Of a DNA stretch of 64,000 nt, positions 26,308 through 36,800 are shown in pieces. The notes beneath the pieces are model-generated. The model did no database searches. It was not told the DNA's origin and saw only the letters and a list, made by a program, of their open reading frames with translations. Every line of letters begins with the position of its first letter. Position 1 is the first letter of the stretch. Source of the stretch: Rotaria macrura (taxonomy: Eukaryota; Rotifera; Eurotatoria; Philodinida; Philodinidae); NCBI GenBank assembly GCA_900239685.1, contig OENT01000005.1:310001-374000 (forward strand). Direction: 5' to 3'. Made by a program: the position numbers and the translations under genes.

Positions 26308-29300
26308 ATGCATCAACGTTTAATGAATAAAACATTCACTATATTAACAAACAAATATTCTTCATCATACGATGATGTTGAACAAGATCAATCGAATTAT
26401 ATTATAGAAAATATCAAGCGATTATCTTCAACAGGAGACAATAATCGATTTTGTACTTTTACAAAATATAAGATCAAACAAAAACAAAAATCAACAGCAG
26501 TTATTGTCAATCAACATCAACAACGATATTTTGATTCACCGACAATGATTACACTTGAGGATGATGATGATGGTGATGATGATAATAATATACCTTTAAG
26601 TCGTTGTTCAAATAAACGATCAATTATTGCTAATTCAGAACCAAACCTTGACGAAACTGAACTTAGTGATCTTTTAATTTTTACTAATCGTAAGTGAGAC
26701 ATGATGGCATTTGAGATGAATTATTTATTTCTGCTTTACTACTTCCTTTAGCAAATCGTATTTTAACAGAATCCATGCAAGTTGTTATCAGTCGTCATTC
26801 ATCATTACAAGATTTAAAATATATTAATGATGTAAGTAGTGTGTTAGTTGAACAACTAGACAACAACGAACCGATTTATCAAGAATTAATTCGAATCGAT
26901 GACTTGATATCCACGCCACCCATAGATTATATGAATGATGTTGATGAAAATAAAGAAAATCGACCGCCTTTGATGCCAATTAAATGTAAAATATCACGTA
27001 TACCTGTTTGGACACCATCGAACAAGAATATTCATACACCAATGACAACAAGCACGAACAAGAAAAATCGAGATATAAAGAAAATATCAACAACTAAACC
27101 ATGTCTAGCTGGTAATTAAGTGAATATTAAAAGAAAAGATTCTTCTTTCATAGTTTAGAGTAAAAACTAACATATGAATTTGACGCGACTAAATGCTAAT
27201 TATATTTATCAATGGAGAGTCAATCAGTTTTCAAAGAACTTCATAAATTGAGTAAACTTACACAGGGTACCATCTAGCATCTAGAAATCTAATAGCCAGT
27301 GTTGTAACATATGTTACAGACTTAATCATACATGACTACTTAACTTCATGAGACTATCTCGTTTGATCTCAAATCACTTGTTGATCGAGATAATGTTCAC
27401 ATAATGAATATTGGATATCGATTGACAAATATTGATCGATATGGTTTTCAGGATTGTCATTTAGAAATACATCAACATTTAACTAGATTTACTCTTATAG
27501 TAGAGTACAGAGCTGGGCGAAATACTCGAAGTACTCGTACTCGAGTACCGTTTTGGTCGTACTCGTACTCGAGTACCGTTTTGGTCGTACTCGTACTCGT
27601 ACTCGTACTCGAAGAATTTGTACTGGTACTCGAACGGTTGGTACTCGTACTCGAAGGTTTGGTACTCGTACTCGTACTCGTACTCGAGAGTAAAGTACTC
27701 GACATCCTCATAGGCATCTCTTACATCAAAATGATGCTCGATAAAATCGCAGTATATATTTTTCGAGGATTACATGAACAGTTGATTTGTTTCTTTTGTT
27801 TTTTTTTACATACATGTATATTGATTCAGATAAATACATAGACGCCACCAGAGCTGGACGAAATACTCGAAGTACTCGTACTCGACCCAGTGAAAACTAA
27901 TCGCTGATTTTAATCGAGTTATTCTGCAACAAAATCAAAATTGAAATCGATTGATAATTTTGATTATCGTAGATCACGACTTAACCATTNAATGGTTAAG
28001 TCGTGATCTACGATAATCAAAATTATCAATCGGTTTCAATTTTGATTTTGTTGCAGAATAATTCGATTAAAATCAGCGAAAATTTTTCACCGGGGAGTAC
28101 ATTTCGGTCGTACTCGTACTCGTACTCATACTCGAAGGGTTGGTACTCGTACTCGTACTCGTACTCGAGGGTCGGTACTCGTGCCCGTACTCGTACTCGA
28201 AAAAGTTCATACTTGCCCAGCTCTGGTAGAGTAAGTTACATTTATTCTTTCAGCAATTTTAGTTGCAAACGCAAATCTATAGTTGATACTTTGCTTGATG
28301 GATGTACGACGCATTTCTTTTCTAAAGATGTAAATCCGTTCATAAAATTTACCTTGCTACATAAAAAAAATTTTAAGTGTTCATTGTCTTAAGATGTAAA
28401 TTTCTGAAAAATTTACAACATATTCATGATGATTATTTCTTGTGAAACTTTTTTTGTGTACAATTGCCAGTCTAAAATTCACTGTTTTGTATGTTCTCGG
28501 AAGAAATTCAGTTTTACTGGTTACTCCAGTGAAATTTCATTAACTGAATGATGAAGACAGTTTTAGATCTTTTTTAATATTCACTATTATTCACCTAAGG
28601 CAGCATTTTTCGGTGGAAGAGTGATTTAAAACTTGAAAAGATTATTTTCTCATCAACGAAAGATATTTGCAATTACCTCCCGTAAGCAATGGCAAAGGTG
28701 GTAACTCTATTTATAGCTCATTAAAAATTAACATATTCGATTCTTTCCAATACATTCTCATGAATAATATAAAACATATTCTTTTACTATCAAACCATAA
28801 AGCATTCTTTTTTCTAAGCATAAATTTTCGTAGTTTGAAAAAGTAAGATATGAGATTTTATACAAAACTGTCGTCATTTGAACATCTTTTCTATTGGAAG
28901 CTCTTTATCAGAATTTGATATAGTTAAATCTTTGTTTGTTTTTGACAATAAATATAAAATTTCTGAGAAACAGCTAGCTGTGAATATTTATATGATATCA
29001 TATTTCTTGCGTAAAATCGATTCGAAATCAGATAAAAATAGAGTTGATTAATGAATAATGATTTATTGATTTTTCATACGTAATTTGATGTTTATACGCA
29101 CAAACATATACATATATATATTTGTATATATATACGGTGCTTATAATTTAGATTTGCTTGATGAATGGTCTGCTATGGGACCTAAACTTAAAGGATTGTT
29201 ATCGGCTACACGTAAAATTCCATTTCGCGTATGTAACTACTTATCCTACTCCATCATAATTATATTGATGGGCACTTATTTAGATGCCTGAACTGACAGT

Positions 29301-29433
29301 AAATAGTATTGAATTTCGTCGTCTCAAGCAATTGTTAAACGATATGGAAAAGACAACATCGTCATGGACGAATGCCATCAATCAATGTCGTTGCGTTCTT
29401 CAACATGCACAACAACAATATCGCCGTTCATAG
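26308..29433 (+). CDS. Unrecognised acidic protein with a KEN box, possible cell-cycle protein
   Basis: Four exons: 26308-26689, 26752-27111, 29152-29228 and 29284-29433. Phases are 1, 1 and 0, giving 322 residues. The protein is largely low-complexity and probably disordered. It has an acidic run (EDDDDGDDDN, about 90-99), an ENKENRPP segment that matches the APC/C KEN degron, and a KISRIPVWTP stretch. Exons 3-4 give DLLDEWSAMGPKLKGLL and a helical tail (FRRLKQLLNDMEKTTSSW). Exon 3 follows a weak acceptor (cttataatttag) but joins in frame. If intron 2 is retained, translation stops four codons later (LAGN, stop at 27117-27119), giving 249 residues. Intron 2 is 2.0 kb and contains the hAT-like element. 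The degron suggests cell-cycle-controlled turnover; that is inference, and the family is unknown to me. Confidence 0.6.
27500..27507 (+). repeat. Target-site duplication, left copy
   Basis: GTAGAGTA lies immediately before the CAGAGCTGGGC terminus at 27508 and is repeated exactly at 28226-28233. Eight bp is the duplication length made by hAT transposases. Confidence 0.85.
27519..27700. repeat. TACTCG hexamer array in the hAT-like element
   Basis: A degenerate tandem array of TACTCG units, with GTACTCG and GAGTAC junctions. A related array appears near the opposite end (about 28108-28200) in the same direct orientation. Such subterminal arrays are common in non-autonomous hAT elements, where they may act as transposase-binding repeats. 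Confidence 0.7.
27890..28090. repeat. Near-perfect 200-bp palindrome centred on an N
   Basis: The arms 27890-27989 and 27991-28090 are inverse complements with no gaps and about five mismatches, two of them adjacent. The single ambiguous base of the window, at 27990, is exactly the centre. The mismatches show that the arms have diverged, so this is not a simple mirrored copy made during assembly. It forms the core of the hAT-like element. Confidence 0.85.
28226..28233 (+). repeat. Target-site duplication, right copy
   Basis: GTAGAGTA follows the terminal GCCCAGCTCTG directly and matches the left copy at 27500-27507 in all eight positions. Confidence 0.85.
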
Positions 29434-29707
29434 ATTTAGTTTTCTTATTTTTAATTTTGTTTTTCTATTGGTTACTGTTAGTTATAGCATTGAAATCAGT
29501 ACGTCGTTTTATACTAGTGTTATGTTTCTATGGCACATGTGTGTCTAATATTGAAAATTGTTTTGTTACAATATGAACAGTCTGAGAAGTTAAATAATTG
29601 TATAGAAATATTTTCTCGTGTTATGCATCAATATTAAATATAATTATAATTTTATATAATTCAAATATGTAATTCACCAAAATTAGTTTTGTAAATTTTC
29701 TTCAATG

Positions 29708-29713
29708 AATAAA
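29708..29713 (+). terminator. Possible poly(A) signal of the KEN-box gene
   Basis: AATAAA lies about 275 bp downstream of the stop at 29431-29433. It is the clearest hexamer before the convergent gene ends at 29927. Confidence 0.35.
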
Positions 29714-29835
29714 TATTTAAAAAAAATGTTACAGCCACAAAAGAAAATCGATCAATATTTATCTGAATTTTCATTAGACGAAGAATGATTTATATTCGTT
29801 ATTTTTCTAAGGTCAAGTTACATACATCTAATTGA

Positions 29836-29841
29836 TTTATT
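29836..29841 (-). terminator. Possible poly(A) signal of the 29927-33835 gene
   Basis: TTTATT on the plus strand reads AATAAA on the minus strand, 86 bp downstream of the stop codon of the Ser/Asn-rich gene. Confidence 0.4.
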
Positions 29842-29926
29842 TCTGTAGTTATTTTCCATTCATGGACAATCTTGATGATAGATATTGATTCGACGACAAA
29901 TGTTTCCAAGTACAAGAGAAAGATCT

Positions 29927-32900
29927 TCACCTTCCATAAGTATTAACATTTCTACATTGATATTTATTTGTTCGAGCTTGACAATAGATGAGAAAACATC
30001 GTTTCATTTCATTGCATTGATTATCGTACAAAGTAGGTATGGATGTCTGGTATTCTGAAACACGAAAATGTCTTTTTTTGATGATATAAAACAGTAAAGT
30101 AGTTCTTTTAAAAGCTATCCATATACATATGAGAGCTATCAAAAGCATTCCTCGCAAGCTTATGTCCTATGCCGTTCAGATCTAATAAGAACTCAAACGA
30201 TGACTTGAAATAGGTACTTTTGAAAATCAGCACACGCAGGTAATACTTTAGATAAGGATCAAATCCCTAACAATTGATAACCAGAATCTTTACCGAACTA
30301 TTTCCGTAATAAAGCGCAAATTAATTATTCGTATGATCTATCATTTTTTGACTGTGCATGACGAGTTTCTTTTTTTATTACAAAAATTAACCTTCTGAAG
30401 GAGAGGATAGTTGTTTTCTTTTTCGGCTCTACGTGTCCTTTGAATGATTGATATTAACAGAAAATCTCAGAACTCTAAATGAATGAATAGATCGATTTTT
30501 CTTAACTGATAATGTTCAATGAAAGATTTGAGTGTTTAGAGATAAAACAAGGAGAACATGACTAATCTTAATGATATATAATTGCACGAAACGATCAAGC
30601 ATACTTTTCCGTTCTTGATAATTAACAGAGTTACATCGACGTAGTGGATTTTCTTCATGAAACGGTTTGTCGCTGTAGGAATTAAGTACGTTTGAGACTC
30701 TTGAGTGTGCTCGTGCTGGCAATATAGATGATGATGATGATGATGATGTTGATGACAATAATGATTCGTTCTTATTATTCAATCGGCTCGTTTTTCCACT
30801 GAAAAGATGTTTTCTATTGCATACGATGCGTTTTTTATTTTTTGATTTGTTTTCAAGTAAATCGCTCAGAATATTAATACACTTTTTTAACTGATTGACT
30901 ACATTCGAAACGTTTTCGTCTATTTGATGTTCAGTTGAATGTACCTCCTCTGATGATAAGACATGGTACGGTACAGAACGACTCGTTATAGATGAAAAAT
31001 GAGGTACATTCGTAGAAGTTGTAGATAAATGAATTGTACTATTAGCATGAGGAGAAGCTGTCTCAAAAGCAATCTGTGAGCCTTAGTATTAAATAGATTA
31101 AGAATACATCATGTGCTTTGTTTTTTTTTCTACCAGATATAACAGTGATCGGTACAGTAACATCGGGTTTTATTTGATTATCACTAGCCACCAGTAATTG
31201 TGTGGATGTTATTGAACTAAGTGATGTATCATTTATAGAAGTAACCTTGATTCGTGTTGTTCTACTAATGGCCTTCGATGCGTTCGCTTGAAGTTCTCGT
31301 TTTGCAGTGAAGATATTATGAATGGACGATGTTAACATGCTTTTCCTATGATTTTTAATTGGTTCAATCGGTGATTTCCGTGATTTGACAAGGCTACGCG
31401 ATGAATGGTATTCGTTAGGATAGTTTTTCATTTCTTGCCGTTGGTTCTTTGCGAGATTAATTGGTCTACATTCATCGGCCCCTATTGAATAGAGTCAAAG
31501 ATGAATTTTGAATATTATTTGATTGAAAAAAGGAGCAATCTGCCGAGAAGATATGCAGAAAAAGCTTTACGAATGACGTTTATTTCTCAATTTTGTCAAA
31601 AATTTCCATGATTTACTTCAATCTAGATAATTATTTTGAAGGTGAGTGAACTTTTCTATTGGTATTAAGATTTTATCGATAAATTACGATTCGTAAATTT
31701 TTATAAAATAGTGACTTTTAGATCTCGGGAAATTTTGTCCAAAGTACTGTTTTGTCAATTTTAAAAGTGACTACACAATCATTCGTCATATTTCCTTTCA
31801 ATTCTCATAAGAAAATAATTCAAAGTCTATAAACATTGTAAGAAACAGTTGTTTGATAAACGTCATAACTTATCGATTCTTACTGTATTTTTCAATGTTT
31901 CATGGTTGAGGGCAAGAAATTCAGTGAATGTCATTTGATTATTTTTTAAAGTAGCATTGCTAAAAATTAACTACGATAATGTCGTGCTTAACCTAAAAAT
32001 TGTAGTTTTCACGTTTTTAGAAATCTTATCTCTCAGACTTTAAAAAATAGTATATGTGCTTATATTACAATGCAAAAATACCTGCTTAACACTTTTACTT
32101 TTAATATAACATAATACATTTTTGCTTATTTCAAGTATCACTTTCTGCACACTTCTCAGAATTCAAAAAGAAAATACAAGTAGCAGTAAGAGGACGGATG
32201 CAACTGTATAATTAAACTGTCTACTAATTGTAAATAGAAACTAGATAGGAATCATTGCTGACTCAATTTCCTACTTAGTTCTATATCCTGAACATATTTT
32301 TAAATAGATTATATCTTCATCCTATCAATAGATATTATGGTAGGGGAGAAATATTAAATTGAAAAGTAAGTTGTATTTGACTAGAATTGATGGTTACATA
32401 GATTTCCGTAAACTTAAATATTCTAATCTCCATATTTTAAATCCTTGACATCGAAATTTTCAAATAGATTCAAGATAAAAATGAACTAATAATTACTACA
32501 AGAGCTTGTTACGAGAAAATTAGTATGAATGATTTGGTAGTACAGCAACACAATAATTGTTCTTCGCTAGTGGAGTAGAAATATGAACTTATACGGATTC
32601 TTTTTAGTGTCACATAGAACTCTACTCATCGATGACACGTAACTCGAGTGAATATCATCGCTTGTAGCCGATTTTTCTTAATTGTAAATGAACTTGAATA
32701 TTAAGATGCGATCCTTTTTAAAACCATCTTCAAGAGAACTCTTCAACATTTAAAATGAAGTAAAAAACGAAATTTATTACATTAAAACATTATCATCGAC
32801 ACTTATGTCATTCTTGGAGAATGTCACTGTGATATTTCAACACAGTTAGTTCAACAGATTTATATAGCAAGAAAAAATTCGTAAGTTAAGTTTTTGTAAT

Positions 32901-33835
32901 TACACAGAGCAGCAACTAAATTTCATTAATGGCCAATTACTACAGAAGTAAAATATTTGTAATTGTTTTAATCGTATTGTTTCTAGTTTTTCCATTATCA
33001 CAACTCATGTGTGAAGGCTTTTGGAACGTTGTGAATAAGAAGGAATATTTCATTAGCCTTTAATAATTACAATAAGAATTTGAACTAAGTATTGTACATT
33101 TTAAGAAACACGAAGCGAGATACCCTATTTTCTACATTTTTATTCTAGAGAAATATTTATAGATCTAAATATAGTAATATGTTGGGTGATCTCAATCAAG
33201 ATTAGAATGATGAATCTTATCTTGTGAATTCAAACTATTTTCATAAACTCACATTCATTACTCATCTTTTCAGTCTTCACATTATTTTGTTCGTATTCCC
33301 ATGGTTTATTTCCCATTATTTGTGAATGAACTATGTTATGACAAGATATTTGACGTACAGTAATTTCACTTCGTTGATGAAAGGTACTAGTTGTCATTCG
33401 TTTTTTATTCTTTATTTTATTCCTATGAGATATTGGTTGTTGTTTTTCTTGTCTCCAATAACATCGAGATATATCTTCATTATTATTACAACGGTTTCCG
33501 TTTTTTTTTGAAAAGTTATTATCATGTAGTCCTGATGCTTGCAAATAGTAATAGTTTGGATAGAATGATTGTTCCATTGTTTCATTGAGCTGAAGATCAG
33601 GTGGTGGATACAACTGTTGATCAATTTGATAGTATGAATACAAAGCTGATAAATTACGTCTTTCTAATGGAAGACATGAATTATTAAAGTTAGTTGAAGT
33701 TGAAGAAAATGACTTTGCATTTGAATAATGAGATTCAATTGCGTTTGTGTCAATATTGACTTGTCGTAGTAACGATGACAGATGAGTTTTATCATTGTCT
33801 GTTTCAGAGAAAAGTATATTTTTAAGACTATACAT
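29927..33835 (-). CDS. Unrecognised Ser/Asn-rich protein, 511 residues
   Basis: Four minus-strand exons: 33835-33253, 31481-31134, 31081-30605 and 30054-29927. All junctions are phase 1 and the sum is exactly 512 codons. Donors are GTGAGT, GTAGAA and GTATGC; intron 2 is 52 bp and intron 1 about 1.8 kb. The N-terminal 195 residues are Asn/Ser/Tyr-rich with a VRQISCHNIVHSQIMGNKPW stretch. The middle is basic and Ser-rich with a poly-Ser run. One helical segment is NVVNQLKKCINILSDLLENK. The C terminus is Cys- and Tyr-containing (PTLYDNQCNEMKRCFLIYCQ...). No signal peptide or membrane segment is apparent. Low complexity suggests a mostly disordered intracellular protein. I cannot name a family. 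The GTATGC donor of exon 3 and the 52-bp intron were chosen by phase, so exon edges there are less certain. Confidence 0.6.
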
Positions 33836-36800
33836 ATGCTATTTTTATCTATAGTCTGAAGAAGAAAATGACAGAATAATGCATATTCAAGTAAAGACAA
33901 AGAAAATATAAAATGTAATCTAAAAGAATAATAAAATTATTAGAAATAGCAATTAGCCGGCGCTTAGGTTACTAAAGAGCACACAGATGCTTTTTATAGA
34001 AGACATATATTTCTTTGTTTGTACGTTTCTATTGAATAAATTCAAAAATCTTGACCTAGAACGATAAGTATGAAGTTCGCTTGTCTGCTCATTCAATTTT
34101 TAACATGTGTTACATCATCATTTTTTTTTCTACTGTTCAATCCGATGTCAAACATATTACTGATGAAAATATGGTAAATCATAAAATCATTAGTAGTCGG
34201 TCGATTTCTTGATAAGTAAAATAAAATAATACATTCCAAAAACGAAACTATGGACAAATGTAATCATTGTACATCGTAAGGATTCATGTAGACTAGGCTG
34301 ATTTAAGAGTAGCAAAAACATTGATATTCATCAATAGCATGTATGGATTCGATATTATTTATTCTTTCAACCAATATTAAGAAAGTAATCAATCTCAAAT
34401 GTATAGATTTTGCCTATGATCAAAATAAATGGTAGTGTTTAGTTCTTTGTAGACTATTTTCTTATTCGTATTCTTCTTCTTTTTGTCAATTACGCCTTCT
34501 TCTTGAATTAGAAAGAGGAAATAGGAAATTATGTCTATAATGAAACTAACCAATAAGAGTAGCATTAAATTAGAATTTATTTCGACGTCATTATCCCAAA
34601 ATGTCTTATTGTTTTTGTTCATTGCAACGATGTACAAAGTAAACTGTTTCTTTATAGTTGTTTGTTTGACCATGAGAAGCCGAAGATTCTATTATATATA
34701 TATATATTCGACGCATATACAAACAACAAAAGATCAATAATAAGCTTACTAGACGGAATAACCTTGTTCTTATTATGTTAATAATGCAAGACAAATAATG
34801 AGTTACAGGACATAACATGTTGACCTAGTCTCAATTTCTCATGTCAAATCAAAATTTTTAACTTTCTATGGGACTATGAACTTTCTACTGGCCTAAGAAT
34901 TCATTTCATTCAAACCTAAGAATCAAGTATCAATGAATTCTATCGCCACATTAATTAGTGGAATTCCTGAATAATGTTTAAAAATAAATGACTCTATCAA
35001 TGACGTTAATTGAGAAGTAAAGAAAAGCAAGACAGATTAGGTTAATTATTTTTGAACTATTTCACTTCACGAACGAAATACGATTAACATGAACCTTAAA
35101 ATGAACATCGAATTAAGAGTTTCAAAACGAGTACTATTTATAATAGTTTCTATTTTGAGAAGGCTTGAGGCTTAACAAAGCAAATCAATAGACAGCACGT
35201 ATCAATATCCAAGAAAACATTGGTAAATATTTCAATTATCGTAGGATGTACATGCTTGAGAAAAGGAAGGCCAAAAAGGAGAGAAAGCAGAAAGAAATTA
35301 TGAAATATAGAGTGAAATAACATTGTTGCTTTCATTTTTTTTCTGGATCTCATTCATTTTTATGTGTGTCTAAACATTCATCATTAGCCAGTAACGGGTA
35401 TTGGTTTACAAGTAATATAGGTGAGAGAACCAATATTTTTTATTTAGATAATAATGCTACGAGCATTTTGTTAGTATCTCAGTCATTTTCATCGAAAGAT
35501 TCATCATGTAATTTTAAACAAACAGATATTCTTCACTCAACATATACTCATCTTGTCATTTTTAAGATAATGATACGATTGCAAGTTAGTATTATAAAAT
35601 ACTTTTTAAAGCTTCAATCTTTTTTCGCATACATTCACTTGTTCTTCTTGGCTTTGTAGTTTCTATCCGAATTTATTCATCATTCAAGGAATGAACTGAC
35701 AGTTGATTAAACTGAGACATTGGACATAATGAGAGAAAAAAAAAGAACAGTTACATCTAAGATAGCTATTCTTGAAAACAAGAGAATTCTCTTTTCTTGT
35801 AACTTATATCAATGCATCTTTTCATAAGAACATGAGTTTGAACAGTGAACTATGAATTGAATAACCTACGAAATAACAACACTAGTATTTATTCTGAGCT
35901 TCTTCTAAATTTTTAACTTGAAAAAATAATACATGTGAAATAAATTCCGCATAATCAGAGATGATCTATGAGAAAAAAGCAAGATGACACCAATTGTCAT
36001 TCATACAAGCTTCTGACTTTTTGCTCGTTTTGCTATTATCTTAGTAGCTTCTAAATAGCTCATAATACGTTAGTTTTTCTTCGAGAATAAATACGTCTAT
36101 TATACGCTACATCAATATCAGTTGATAGAAGCGAAAGATTGTGTCGAATTCTTTGTTCGGATAGTATCCATGTTTATAGAAGTATTCTATTTTTTTTCTT
36201 TTGAATAATCGACACATTTGATTAGAGTTCTGTGTTATAAACGATAATTAAAAGATTATATAGAACTTTGTGAAATTATTAAGACAAGAAGACAAAAGGT
36301 ATAATCCAGACTTACAGGGGAAAATGTGTTGATTCTCCTTTTTATTTTATAAGAAATGGAACGAGTCTCAGAGGCAAAAAAAAACAAGCCGGAGCGTTAC
36401 ATGAATACTTAACTGTTACAAAGATTAGTTCCTTTTTTTTTGCTGTTAATAAATTAAATTATCTGCAAACACAAGCCGTGGCATATTAAAATAGATATGG
36501 AATAATCACGATAGCATATCAGTCATGATGGAGTAAATCTGATGAACGAAACAAATGACACGCATCACTATTTTTACATGAGAACGCACTCATATATTTT
36601 AACAAGTAAAGTTGAATCGATTCATTTTTTAACTACGACAAGTTAATAGGAGAACCTTTCGAAATATTCTCCATGTTTTATTGAATGAGAAAATAATCAA
36701 TTTTTCGATGTCATTCTTTAATTAGGTTATTTCATGTAGATATAGTCCATAGACTAACTAGATTTCATAGTTTATCTTAACAGAAAGCATATAAAACTTA

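Larger units (their letters stand above)
27508..28225. mobile_element. Non-autonomous hAT-like foldback element (MITE)
   Basis: The element starts CAGAGCTGGGC and ends in its inverse complement GCCCAGCTCTG. It is flanked by an exact 8-bp duplication (GTAGAGTA at 27500-27507 and 28226-28233). CAG-type ends and 8-bp duplications are hallmarks of the hAT superfamily. It encodes no transposase. Inside are TACTCG hexamer arrays next to both ends, a second terminal-like sequence (CAGAGCTGGAC at 27849) followed by the same TACTCG lead-in, and a 200-bp palindrome. The internal terminus suggests a composite structure: one copy inserted in or fused with another, with only the outermost ends sharing the duplication. 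It sits in intron 2 of the KEN-box gene and leaves the splice sites intact. Confidence 0.85.

Noticed and set aside
27404..28392. Open frames of Thr/Ser/Tyr/Val-Leu repeats
   Set aside because: They are translations of the TACTCG arrays inside the hAT-like element, not proteins.
29927..30054. Possible fragment of the GINS subunit PSF1 (IPTLYDNQC...KRC..IYCQAR)
   Set aside because: The resemblance needs a gap and fails after a few residues; the exon joins in phase to the Ser/Asn-rich gene instead.
35366..35659. Plus-strand frame with mixed composition
   Set aside because: It starts at a GTG, has no supported splice partner and no recognisable domain.
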